From positions 210,478 to 274,477 of the forward strand of contig LUVW01000039.1 of NCBI GenBank assembly GCA_001661515.1: a DNA stretch of 64,000 bases, read 5' to 3'. Source of the DNA: Capniomyces stellatus. Its lineage: Eukaryota; Kickxellomycota; Harpellomycetes; Harpellales; Legeriomycetaceae. This document shows, in pieces, positions 1 to 11,572 of this stretch; the first letter of the stretch is position 1; every line of letters starts with the position of its first letter. The notes below the pieces were generated by a model. The model saw nothing but the letters and a program-made list of their open reading frames with translations, did no database searches and had not been told where the DNA came from. Made by a program: the position numbers and the translations under genes.

Positions 1-95
1 TTAAAGGATATATTTTTTCATTGCAAGATAAAATCGGATATTTAAATCCAGTAAACTCAATATATATATACACATCAAAACAGATGTACGTGTAG

Positions 96-689
96 TTATA
101 CAGGAACTATTTCAAATTGTTCAGTGCAGTGTTTCATCATCCCATCCTGATCTTGATCCTCCATAGCCTTTTTGCAAAGTTGTTCATCATTTCTGCAGTG
201 TAGCGCTATCAACGCCTCATCATTATCATCACGAGCTTTTGTGCAATTTTCCTTCACATATTCAACTCTACAGTGTTGAGTAATGTATTCCACGTCCTTG
301 TTTTCTATCGCTATTTTACATTTTTCTACATTCGGATCAATGATGGATGTGCAGTACTTGTCAATCATTTTTTTATAGTTGCAGCTCTTAGCGGCTTGGC
401 AAAGTTCGTCTTTGCACAAACCCTTACAGTAAATCTTAATCGACTCTGTATTAGAAAATTTCAAGGCTTCAATGAATTTTTCAAGTTTGTTTGGTGGTTT
501 TTGAGGACAGTATTTAGCTATCATTTTTGCAATTCCAGAAATTAGTGCTGCTCTGCATCTCTTCCTGTCATTTAATATACCACATTCCTTCTTAATCAGC
601 ACTTTGTCGCCTGACTTCATGGCCTCGCTACATTTTTTAACTTTGTTACTTGGATTGGTAATACAATATTTCCTAATCAGGCGATTCAT
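96..689 (-). CDS. Small Cys-rich tandem-repeat protein, probable 5'-truncated paralogue of the giant repeat gene
   Basis: The 197-residue frame contains seven units of the form C-x3-x2-(S/x)G-x4-I-x2-x-C, the same unit found about 60 times in the gene at 6661-11572. It ends in the same tail, EQFEIVPV. One unit has lost its first cysteine (KFIEALKF). There is no signal peptide or Pro-rich leader. The frame upstream of the ATG at 689 runs only nine codons before a TAG at 717-719. The sequence just upstream contains an AG that could be a splice acceptor, so a 5' exon may be missing from view. Otherwise this is a truncated 3' copy of the large gene. Function is unknown; if expressed without a leader it would not be secreted like its relative. 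Confidence 0.6.
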   Translation of the reverse strand: MNRLIRKYCITNPSNKVKKCSEAMKSGDKVLIKKECGILNDRKRCRAALISGIAKMIAKYCPQKPPNKLEKFIEALKFSNTESIKIYCKGLCKDELCQAAKSCNYKKMIDKYCTSIIDPNVEKCKIAIENKDVEYITQHCRVEYVKENCTKARDDNDEALIALHCRNDEQLCKKAMEDQDQDGMMKHCTEQFEIVPV

Positions 690-848
690 GTCGTCAGCTT
701 CTTGGTAGAACTGTACCTAAATTTTCTATATTAGGATTTGTTTTCAGTACCTAGAGTATTTTCTTTGCTAGTAGGTGTACTTGGTTGGTTGTTTTTATTT
801 TAATCCAAGGATGGATCAGTAGTAGTAATAATAATAATAATAGTAGTG

Positions 849-888
<40 letters not shown>

Positions 889-1884
889 GGATGTTGGCAA
901 AAATTTGCTAATCTCAGACAACACAAGTATGTGTACAGTTATAATGTTTATTCAGAGTAGACATTTGTCATTTTTAGAAAAGACTCTAATCACACCGTGC
1001 TCATACAGCGCGCTATAGCTGTATATAAACTGAGACACAATTCATTAGTAAAAACATACTTTATCAAAAAGGTTCCCTAATGGCTTAAAGTATTAAGATA
1101 ATATGTAATACATGTAGCTAGAATAGATGTCTGTAATAATAAGATGTTAGTAGTAGTGTGTATAACAGAATATGGTAAAATAAAACACGGTACTTGTAGC
1201 TTTTCGGATAAAAAACCACATAATAGGAAAACCGTTAAAGCATACGGCATTACCCGTGGTTAGAATTAGTCCACGAAATATATATAATTTGTAGCTGTTG
1301 TTTAACCTAACAACCAACTATTTTTTAAGGTTCAAAGGATATCTGGCAGGGTTTCCAGCATCCTCCATCTAATAAATTTTGGTTCTTATTTTAGTCATGT
1401 CCCCCCACCCCCCGGATTTTTTTTTCAACGACCAGTAAAAGTGAGGTGACTTATAAAATGAAAGCATTGCAAGTCCAATGAACGAATATAGTTTTTATTT
1501 GAGCCATTGTAGTTAAAAACAACATCCAACTTGCAATATTGGATTTCTAAGCCCACAAGAGCTGGTAATAGTAAGATACAAATGCCAAGTTATACTCCCA
1601 AATAGTGTGTTCCACCAATGACGATACAGTTGAGCCAAAGAGTTTAATTGGGGTTGATTTTCAAAAGCGCTATTTTGTTGGCATTCAATTTTAAAAAGCA
1701 TTTTTTGCACTTTTTACGCTCCCCCAGAAATTGAGTTGAGATAAAAGTGTTGGAATTTACACAAGTTCATAACAACCATTTAGTCTTTTTAAATCCCAAG
1801 AACGAGAACAAGAACGAGAACAAGGACGAGAGCGAAAACAAAAGCGAGAAATATATAATAGATAGAGACGAAAAAAAAGTAGAG
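690..1884. other. Intergenic region with AGT microsatellite
   Basis: No supported gene. The region holds an AGT/AAT trinucleotide tract at about 821-889 and AT-rich sequence. It separates the divergently transcribed repeat gene and VPS16, so promoters for both should lie here. No clear TATA box was picked out. Confidence 0.5.
821..889. repeat. AGT/AAT trinucleotide microsatellite
   Basis: Uninterrupted AGT units with a short AAT block and one GGT interruption are directly visible. No coding role is supported. Confidence 0.85.
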
Positions 1885-4800
1885 ATGAGAGCACAGCTAA
1901 GCAATCCAACTGCTGATTGGATTCCACTTCAGGATGTATTTTATAGGCAAGTACTAGTTTAGGATTTGTATAAACGTTTGTTTTAAATTGGGTTTATTTA
2001 GATGACAGAGGGGTAAAAAAAAGGGCGGTTGTAGGTATAGATACAAGACTACAAGTAGACAAAACAGAATTATAAAAAAACCAGGATTTAAAGCTTGAAA
2101 CTTAAAACTTGAGGACTCGATGCCTACAATGCAAATCGAATATAAAAAACAATAAGAAAAAGAGCTTAAATGCAGATAATTAAATGTGGATTTGTTCTTG
2201 TAGAAAGCAGCTGATTTACGAGATGGAATGGCAGAATATCGAGTTGTCAAACTATAGAATATCTGCAGCACCTTTTGGGGGCCCAATAGGTGAGTTTGGT
2301 GAATTTATGGTTTGGGATTAAAGAAGAACATTATAGTTTTACCAAGGGACGAAAGAAGAAAAAAAGATTGGGCATAGATAAATAAAAAAATAAGACGCGA
2401 AAACAGACCTACAACGAGGCTAAAGTTGGGGGATTCAGTGGACATTACTAACTTTGAGTATGTAAAACAAAAACATGCAGCAATCACCAGGATTTTTGGG
2501 CAATTGGTTGAGGTAGAAGCAGGTGGGATATCAGACGGTTCTATAGGGATTTTTAAGGCTGCAGGAAGGAAAATCGGGCAAATCGAGGTAAGAGGGGAAA
2601 AGAAGAAGAAAGTATCTTTTCCTTCAGGACGCATTGTTGTGAAAATAAGTTGAAAATGAAGCTTGGAAGGGAGATGTTTGTATAGAGTAAACGATGTGTG
2701 TAAGCTGACTAAAGAAAAAAGGTGGGATTGTTGTAGTGCGAAGGAGTGGAAATGGTTGGTATGGGATGGAATAGAAAAGAGGAGCTGGTTTGTGTGCAAG
2801 GAGATGGAACAGTGAGGATATTTGGACTTTCAGGAGAGTCGCGGACGTTCACGCTGGGAATAGTAATGAGAAGTTTATATATATAATTGAGTGGTGTTAT
2901 AGATAATATATCCTGGTGTTGGGAGCGAGATGGTTTGTTGAAACGTACTGACCAGATCTGATTAATTTGGCGGCTATACTAGGACTCTCAAATAGTAGGG
3001 ATTTTGGATTGCAAGATGTGGGAAAGCGGGCTGGTTGTTCTTACAACAAACCTGCAGTTGATAGCCATTGACGACTTTTGGAACCCTAAGCCTTCTATTT
3101 TCCTCAATGCAGGTAATTTTTCTATTGATGACGTGCAAATCCACAAATATGCACATGTTTGTATGTTGGCTGGTTGGTTGGAAATCAGCAGTGTTGAGTG
3201 ATGTTTAGGAGTTGGTAAACTAAGCGTATATGTAAATGGGGGCGTTTTAAACAGATATTCCTGAGCGGCCACACAGTTGGACAATAATAGCACCGTACTT
3301 GACATCCAGTGGACACGTTGAGGTTTTGTTATCGGTTGGTAAAACTATACTCGTTGCCGATGTAGCTGGAACTCAAGACCAAGTAAGACTAAATGCTACT
3401 GAATGGCTTTTGGCTGGCACAGGATTTGAAACTGGCCAAAAGAAAAAAATAATGTATATAAATACTTTTTATAAACCAGATCAAATGGATCTTCTTGAGG
3501 AGGGTTTAACTTTTCTTGGTTTATTTCTACTTGGTTTTTTGATATGTTTTCTGCTAATACTGTTTTTTTGATATACTCCATAATTCATATATAGTTTCTA
3601 CAACAGGGGCCGTTTGATAAAATGTCGGTTTCGCCGAGCGGAAAGCTAATAGCAATCCACCAGGCTACGGGGAAACTCATGGTGGTGTCATCGGACTTTC
3701 AAAAGTCATATTCAGAAATAGATTTGCAAAACGAAGTTTCCAGCTACAGTGATTTGCAGGATTCAGAGTACAATGAGAATGCAGAGATTTGTGACATGGC
3801 TTGGTAATTGTTTTTATCAGTAAAAAAATAAAAGACGATCAATTGAATATTACTGTCTAACCTTAAGTTGTCTAGTTTCAACAAGTAATGTACCTTGCTT
3901 AATAACATGTGTCTAGGTGTGGCGAGGATGGAGTTGCAGTGAGTTATAGCACAAAACTGATACTTGCAGGGCCATTTGGAGGCGTACTAAAGTAATTCTC
4001 AAACTAGGAAATATAAACATTGTTGCTATTACTATTGGTGTGGTAAATGTCAAGATAAACGATTATTTGAATTGTATAGCTTTGAATACGACTCGGATAT
4101 TTATTTGGTCCAGGAGATGGATGGAGTGAGAGTTTTTAACCAAGAAATCCATGAGCTGTTGCAGAAAGTTCCAGGTAAGTTGCATTGTGTTGTTAGCGAA
4201 ACCAAGGTGTATTTGTGAATTTATAAACATGGTTCTATAACTGGCATTGGCTGTTTGTTTGGATTATTTAGATTCGTCTAGCAGAGTGTTTCAGGCAGGA
4301 TCAACATCACCAGCAGCTTTGTTATTTGACGCACACGACAGATTAAAAGTAGGATTATATCTATTATTTATTAATTATTTGTTATTATTTGTTATTTATT
4401 ATTTATTTGTTATTTATTATTTATTTGTTATTTATTATTTATTTGTTATTATTTATTATTTATCATTTATCATTTATTTATTATCATTTATTTATTATTT
4501 ACTAATACTATTTATTGATAATAATTGCTCGTCATTTGTTGGTAATATACAGAACCAATCGGCAAAAGCAGACGAAATAGTACGGAGCATTGGGGCTAGT
4601 TTGGGCCAAGCAATTGATACGTGTATTGAGGCAGCAGGAAGTGAGTTTGAGGTAAATCTGCAGCAGGGACTGCTAAGAGCAGCCTCGTATGGAAAGTCGT
4701 TTTTGCCAGACTACAATCCAGCAAAGTTTGTGGATATGTGTCGAGACTTGAGAGTGTTGAATTCGCTGAGGCTGGAAGTAGTTGGGCTATGTCCTACTCT

Positions 4801-6427
4801 GCTCGAATACCAAAGCCTATCGCCCAACAGCTGGCTGGCAAGACTGTTAGTCAGAAACATGCATTTTTTGGCTCTGAGATTCTGTGAGTATTTGAGGCTA
4901 CCAAGCGATGATGTTTATACCCATTGGGCCAGCTCCAAAATCAAACTGTCAACCAAAGACGACGATTATCTCTTCAGCGTTTTGATCAACAAACTTGAGG
5001 AAATCCACTCCTTATCTTACATCAAGATAGCCGAAACTGCAAGATTATGTGGTCGCCAAAAACTGGCTGCAAAGGTACTATTTCACTTTTATTTATGATG
5101 TAATATTAATAGTAATAATAATAATGATAATAATTTAATGATTTAATAACAATAACAATAATAATAACAATAATAATAACAATAATAATAATAATTTAAT
5201 GATTACAATAATAATATGATAATGATAATAAATAGCTACTTCAACTTGAACCTATGGCTGCGAATAAAGTGCCTTTGTTGTTATCAATGGGGTTCTATGG
5301 ACTGGCTTTACAAGAGTCGATAAACTGTGGAAATGTAGATCTGGTTTATCTGGTTATGTTTAGTCTTTACAATCAACTTCCACTTGGGGATTTCTTTAGG
5401 TTGATTAGTGAAAACCAGGCTGCTTCTCGGCTTTTTGCCAAGTACTGTACTCGGCAAACCAAAATCTCGATTCTCAAAAACTTCTATTTCCAAGAAGACA
5501 ACTTTTTCGGCAGTTGTGGAATCGAGATTGCTCAAAGCTTCAGCCACAACCAAACCATTTCTACTCTTAAGCCCCATTTTGATTCTATTGCACTGCTGTT
5601 CTCCAAGGACCCAAAGTTATCTCTTGAACAAAAGGTAATTCATTTTTTTCTTTACTTTTATATTTGTGTTTTTCTTCAGTCATGTCAGTATACTATACTA
5701 CAATTGGTGTTGATATTTGGTTTTTATATTTGTCTGTTTTGTTTAGGAAATGAGTCTACAGTCGAAACTGATTGTTTTTCAAGCCAAACTTGAATCTGAT
5801 GCCAAAAAACCCAGCCCGGCTAGCCACTCGGTAAAATATAACCAGTACTCCACAAGCACGTTAAACTCGGCCAAGTGTCCCCCCACATCGTTTAATTGCA
5901 ACTTAAACACTGTGCTAAACAAAGCTAGCCTTTTGAACCACCAGCTTCAAGACACCCAATCAAATCCAAGACCAACCAGTGTTCCGGATGTAGACTACAT
6001 TGGGTTGACCTTGTTTCAAACCGTCACAAAACTGATTCTCAATGGGAAGTATTTGGTTGCAAACAACGTCAAGTCTGACTTTGCAATTCCCGAGTCCTCG
6101 TATTACTGGCTCAAACTTCGTGCTCTTGTTAAAGCAAGAGATTTTGTCGAGCTTGACAAGTTTGCCAAAATCAAGCGCCCGCCAATTGGGTACAAACCCT
6201 TTGCAACCGAGTGTATAGCTGCCCAGCAGTTTCAAGAAGCCGCACGCTATATAGTTTTGTGTGAGCCAAAGTACCGCCCTGCTTTGTATCTACGCATCAA
6301 TTTTCTGCACGAAGCTGCCGAGGCTGCTTTAACCACCAAGGACCTGTTTGTGCTTCGCAAAGTAGCCGAGGTTACCAATGATCCCACTCTAAAGCATGAC
6401 ATTGAAATCAAACTACGCTCAATTTAA
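1885..6427 (+). CDS. VPS16: Vacuolar protein sorting-associated protein 16 (HOPS/CORVET core subunit), multi-exon
   Basis: VPS16 is a class C Vps subunit of HOPS and CORVET that binds Vps33 and helps tether and fuse vacuolar/endosomal membranes. Conserved blocks run collinearly across many exons: NPTADWIPLQDVFYR (from ATG 1885), YEMEWQNIEL and AAPFGGPI (2204-2289), GWNRKEELVCVQGDG (about 2737-2870), IYLVQEMDGVRVF (about 4080-4172), ADEIVRSIG and LRAASYGKSFLPDYNP (4552-5074), LGDFFRLI (5234-5634) and IKRPPIGYKPFATEC (5748-6427). The N-terminal half is the beta-propeller region and the C-terminal half the helical Vps16-C domain. Most introns have GT-AG ends and are about 50-250 bp; those at about 4350-4551 and 5075-5233 are filled with TTATTT and AAT repeats. 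The first intron (1947-2203) uses GC-AG. Exon boundaries between 2290 and 2600 and between 2870 and 2990 could not be resolved. The start is the first ATG in frame with the conserved N-terminus. Confidence 0.93.
4350..4505. repeat. TTATTTATTATTTATTTG microsatellite inside a VPS16 intron
   Basis: Degenerate tandem TTATTT/TTATTATTT units are visible between the donor after the block ending DRLK and the acceptor before NQSAKADE. They are intronic, although one reading frame happens to stay open through them. Confidence 0.8.
5105..5232. repeat. AAT/AAC microsatellite inside a VPS16 intron
   Basis: Repeated AATAAT and AACAAT units fill the intron between the exon ending CGRQKLAAK and the exon starting LLQLEPMAAN. 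Confidence 0.8.
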
Positions 6428-6660
6428 TTTTATCTAACCCACCCCACTCCCTTCCTAGTCGCCTTATTATATATACATTTTTTACTTTTATAATATTTAA
6501 TTGATAATTACACCAATGGTTTTTTTTTTTATGTTTTTTTTTTGCTTCTTGCTTTTTGTTTTAATAGTTATATTCGTGAGTGAAAAAAAATATATAACTC
6601 TAGGTGGTATAAATAGTAAATGTAAAATATAAATGAATATGTTATAAAGTATATACCAAG

Positions 6661-9600
6661 TTATACAGGCACAATTTCAAACTGCTCCTTGCAGAATTTA
6701 ATAATGTCGTCTTGGTTCTTGTCTGCGATTGCCTTTTTGCATTTCTCTTCGTCGTTTCGGCAGTATTTGGCTATAGCCACCTCGTCGTTGCTGTCACGAG
6801 CCTTTTTGCAAGTATCTTTGACGTATGTGGTTCGGCAGTACTTTATGATGTTTGCAATGTCTTTGGCGTCCATCGCCTTTTTGCATTCGGTCTTGTTGCA
6901 AACTGAACTGCCTGGGCAGTACTTTTTGATGATGCCTGGGATTCCAGACTTCTTTATTGCTCGGCAGATCTCATCTTTACAAAGTCCCTTGCATACCTTT
7001 TCAATGTTCATGATTTCTCCTGATTGAATCGCAAGCACACAAGCTTCAAACTTGTTGTCCGGCTTGTTCTTGCAATACTTTCTTATCAAGTCTACATTTC
7101 CTGTCATCATTGCTGCTTTACATTTTTGCTTGTTGTTTAGCCCATCACAGTATTTTGCTATGTCTGCCGCTACCCCTGACTCCATCGCTGCACTGCACTT
7201 TCTTATTACTATAGTTTCATCCTTTTGACAATACAACGCTATCAGCTCCTTATTCAGCGTCAATCTCGCCGCTCTGCATTTTTGCCAGTTTGTCAATCCA
7301 CTACAGTGCTTTTTAATCTCATTTGCGTTTCCTGACTTTAGCGCATCTCGGCACTTTTTGATCTTAATTATTGGCTCTGTCAAGCAATACAGCTTAATCA
7401 TCTTCAACAATCCCGACTTTTTGGCTGCTTTACACTTTTGCCAGTCATTTAACCCATCACAGTGCTTTTTCACTTGGCTTATACTTCCTGATTGCATTGC
7501 CAAAATACACTTCTCTAATGGCTTAACTGGGCAGTACTTTTTAATCAGATCTGCCTTTCCTGACAACTTGGCTGCCTTACACTTGTTCAATCCGCTCAAC
7601 GCGTCACAGAACCATTTTATCTGCTCAGCATTTCCTGACTGCATCGCCATAACACATTTATCCAATGGGTTTGTTGGACAATACTTCTTGATCATAGTCA
7701 CATTTCCTGAAATTCTTGCTGCTTTGCATTTTTGCCAGTCAGTTATCCCGCTGCAATACTTTTCAATTTTTGCAATATCCCCTGTTTGCATTGCGTTAAT
7801 GCACGCATTGCTAGGCACCGTTGGGCAGTACTTTTTGATCAATTCAGCTTTACCCGATAGTCTAGCCGCTCTACATTTTTGCCATTTAGGTAATGGGTCA
7901 CAGTATTTTGCCATTAGTGCAGCGCTTCCTGCTTTCATTGCCAAGATACATTTATTCAATGTATTCACTGGACAGTACTTTTTGATCATCGCTTCGTTTC
8001 CAGATATTCTTGCTGCAGTACATTTCTGCCAGTTAGGTATTGTGCCGCAGTATTTAACAATCTGAGCAGCAACTCCCGACTTCATCGCTTCAATGCAAGT
8101 ATTTCCTGGAACCTTTGGACAGTATTTCTTGATCATTGCTGCATTTCCTGAAAGTCTAGCAGCTCTGCACTTTTTCCAATCGGTTAATGGTCCACAGTAT
8201 TTTTCTATCTGCGCAACGCTTCCTGATTTTATGGCAGCAATACAATTGTCTATTGGATCCTTTGGACAGTATTTCTTGATCATTGCGGCTATTCCTGACA
8301 ATTGCGCGGCTCTGCATTTCTGAACTGGTGTTAATGGGTCGCATTGCTTGGCAATTCTTCCAGCATCACCTGACTTCATGGCGTTGATGCAGTTATCCAG
8401 CTGATTTTTTGGACAGTATTTCTTGATCATTGCTGCATTTCCTGATAGCCTGGCAGCTTTACATTTCTGGGCTGGTGTTAATGGGTTGCAATATTTGGCA
8501 ATTCTTCCAGTATCTCCAGACTTCATGGCTTCAACACACTTATTCAGCTCATTTGTTGGACAGTATTTCTTTATCATTGCTGCATTTCCTGATAGTCTGG
8601 CAGCTCTGCATTTTTGGGCTGGTTTTAATGGGTTGCAGTATTTGGCAATCTCGGTGGCAATGCCTGTTTTCATTGCTGCGCTGCATCGGTATACTGGACA
8701 GTACTTGTTAATCATCTCAACAATTCCCGATAGTTTCGCTGCTCTGCACCTCTGTTTTTTGGTCAGTATATCACAGTACTTTTTGATTTCCTCTGCGTTT
8801 CCTGTTTCTAAAGCTTCGCTACACATTTCCAAATTTTCGTCCTTGCAATAAAGGCTGATCATGTCTGCGTTTCCTGACAGTTTGGCAGCAGCACACTTCT
8901 GTGTTTCGGTTAAACCATAACAGTATCTTTTAATATTGACCTCATTATTATCCTTCATGGCTTGTCTGCACTTGTTAATTGGACAGTACTTTTTAATCAT
9001 TGCTACATTTCCGGAAATCCTAGCTGCTATACATTTCTGGCTGTTGGTCAGACCTTCACAGTCACTCCCAATATCATCTTCCTTGCCGGTTCTCATGGCG
9101 TCAATGCACTTGTTGTCGGGGACTATTGGACAGTACTTTTTGATCATTTCGGCTACTCCAGACAACCTGGCAGCTTTACATTTTTGCCAACTGGTTAGCC
9201 CTCCACAGTCCTTGGTGATTCGAGCAGCATCTCCGGATTTGATTGCCTCGCTACATTTCTCAACTGGACAGAATATCTTGACCATTGCTACATTTCCCGA
9301 TATTCTAGCAGCTTTGCATTTCTGCCCGTCGGTTAGCCCGTTGCACTTCTTGGCAATTGCATTCATGTTACCCATCTCCATTGCACTAATACAGCATTCA
9401 TATGTTGTGCCTGGACAGTATTTTTTGATCATTGCGGCTATTCCCGATAATTGTGCGGCTCTGCATTTCTGAACTGGTGTTAATGGGTCGCATTGCTTAG
9501 CAATCTCTGTGGCATCGCCTGACTTTATGGCTTTGATGCAGTTATCCAGCTGATTTTTTGGACAATATTTCTTGATCATTGCCGCATTTCCTGACTTTCT

Positions 9601-11572
9601 AGCAGCTTTACATTTCTGGGCTGGTGTTAATCGGTTGCAGTATTTGGCAATTCTTCCCGCATCTCCAGACTTCATGGCTTTCACGCAGTTGTCTAGTTGA
9701 ACGGTTGGACAGTACTTCTTGATCATTGCAGCATTTCCTGACTTTCTGGCAGCTCTGCATTTCTGGGCTGGTGTCAATGGGCCGCAGTATTTAGCAATTC
9801 TTCCCGCATCTCCAGACTTCATGGCTTTGATGCAGTTATCCAGCTGGTTTTTTGGACAATATTTCTTGATCATTGCCGCATTTCCTGACTTTCTAGCAGC
9901 TCTGCATTTCTGGGCTGGTGTCAATGGGCCGCAGTATTTAGCAATTCTTCCCGCATCTCCAGACTTCATGGCTTTNNNNNNNNNNNNNNNNNNNNNNNNN
10001 NNNNNNNNNNNNNNNNNNNNNNNNNNNNTGGGCTGGTGTTAATCGGTTGCAGTATTTGGCAATTCTTCCCGCATCTCCAGACTTCATGGCTTTCACGCAG
10101 TTGTCTAGTTGAACTGTTGGGCAGTACTTCTTGATCATTGCCGCATTTCCTGACTTTCTAGCAGCTCTGCATTTCTGGGCTGGTGTTAATCGGTTGCAGT
10201 ATTTGGCAATTCTTCCCGCATCTCCAGACTTCATGGCTTTCACGCAGTTGTCTAGTTGAACGGTTGGACAGTACTTCTTGATCATTGCAGCATTTCCTGA
10301 CTTTCTGGCAGCTCTGCATTTCTGGGCTGGTGTCAATGGACCGCAGTATTTAGCAATTCTTCCCGCATCTCCAGACTTCATGGCTTTGATGCAGTTATCC
10401 AGCTGGTTTTTTGGACAATATTTCTTGATCATTGCCGCATTTCCTGACTTTCTAGCAGCTTTACATTTTTGGGCTGGTGTTAATCGGTTGCAGTATTTGG
10501 CAATTCTTCCCGCATCACCTGACTTCATGGCTTTGATGCAGTTATCCAGCTGGTTTTTTGGACAATATTTCTTGATCATTGCCGCATTTCCTGACTTTCT
10601 AGCAGCTTTACATTTTTGGGCTGGTGTTAATCGGTTGCAGTATTTGGCAATTCTTCCCGCATCTCCAGACTTCATGGCTTTTACGCAGTTGTCTAGTTGA
10701 ACGGTTGGACAGTACTTCTTGATCATTGCAACATTTCCTGACTTTCTGGCAGCTCTGCACTTCTGGGCTGGTGTTAATCGGTTGCAATATTTTTTTATTC
10801 CCTTAAAATCGTTGTTTTTGTAAGCTATTATACACTTTTTCTTTTTACAAGGTGGCTTTCTTGGGCAATACTTTCTAATCAAGTGTTTCTTTCCTGAATA
10901 TCTGGCTATCTTGCATTTTTCACTGTTGGTTAACCCATCACAATTTTTTAAAATTGCTTCTTCATTGCCTGACTTCATTGCTTCAAGACATCTATTTTTG
11001 ATTATTGGCTTTGAGCATTCTCTCTTGATTGCTTCGTAATCATTCTTGCTTATAGCGTCTTTGCATTTATTTGTTGGTGGAGGTGGTGGTGGTGGTGGTC
11101 GAGGAGGACATGGTTTTGGTCTGCATGGTGGTGGGCGCTGATGTGGTGGTCTGCATGGTCTAAATATAGGCTTTGGCCTCCATGGACGGCGACATGGTTT
11201 TGGTCTGCATGGTGGTGGACGTCGATGTGGTGGTCTGCACGGTCTAAATGCAGGCTTTGGTCTCCAAATAGGTGCTGGTCTACATGGCGGTGGTCGACAC
11301 CTCCTAGGGGGGCGACACACAGGCTTAAAGAAACGTTTTATTCCACGGAAACAACGTCTTGGCTTTGGTGGGCGGCAATGACGGTGACGAAACCGTTTCA
11401 TCTCATTGAATGCATCATTTTCTTCTAATTTAGAGACTAAATCACTATTTGAGATGTTTTTAAGCACTTCTGTGACCTGGTAATCAGTAGGCGATAATGC
11501 TTCAACTTTTGAGTCCAATGCCAATGTTATTCCAACAACACCCGAGTACAATAAGTACTTACTGACTATCAT
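6661..11572 (-). CDS. Giant secreted Cys-rich tandem-repeat protein (about 60 units), with an assembly gap inside
   Basis: The protein is about 1640 residues. It starts with a hydrophobic signal peptide (MIVSKYLLYSGVVGITLALD), then a Pro/Arg/Cys-rich linker (residues about 65-165) with two copies of a CRPPH-RPPPCRPKPC block and a polyproline run. About 60 units follow, of the type C-x3-x2-SG-x4-I-x-K-Y-C with exactly 15 residues between cysteines. Units alternate between two flavours (KCRAARKSGNAAMIKKYC and NCVKAMKSGDAGRIAKYC) joined by 7- and 8-residue linkers, giving a 49-residue, 147-bp super-repeat. The protein ends EQFEIVPV. The 53-N gap at 9976-10028 interrupts the frame; the flanks show it is mis-sized, so the break is an assembly effect. 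Even cysteine spacing and the leader suggest an extracellular, disulfide-rich structural or adhesive protein. The family was not recognised and no enzyme motif is visible. Confidence 0.85.
9540..10780 (-). repeat. Recently expanded 147-bp tandem array within the Cys-repeat gene
   Basis: Consecutive 147-bp units here are nearly identical at DNA level, differing mainly at a few third positions and in choices such as CNRLTPA versus CGPLTPA. Units nearer 6.7-9.4 kb and 10.8-11.0 kb have the same protein pattern but are strongly diverged. This marks recent homogenisation or expansion in the N-terminal third of the protein. Confidence 0.8.
9976..10028. other. Scaffold gap (53 N) inside the tandem array
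   Basis: A run of 53 N lies between two 147-bp units. The intact neighbouring unit has 82 bp between the same two flanking words (after ggcttt and before tgggctgg). The gap is therefore short by 29 bp, or by 29 plus a multiple of 147 bp, which explains the apparent frameshift. Confidence 0.85.

Noticed and set aside
7358..8065. Long plus-strand open frames opposite the Cys-repeat gene
   Set aside because: They arise from the periodic composition of the minus-strand repeats (recurring LHF and GQYFLI words) and have no independent signal.
9938..10042. True frameshift in the giant repeat gene
   Set aside because: The frame change coincides with the mis-sized N gap, and the flanking units are intact on both sides.
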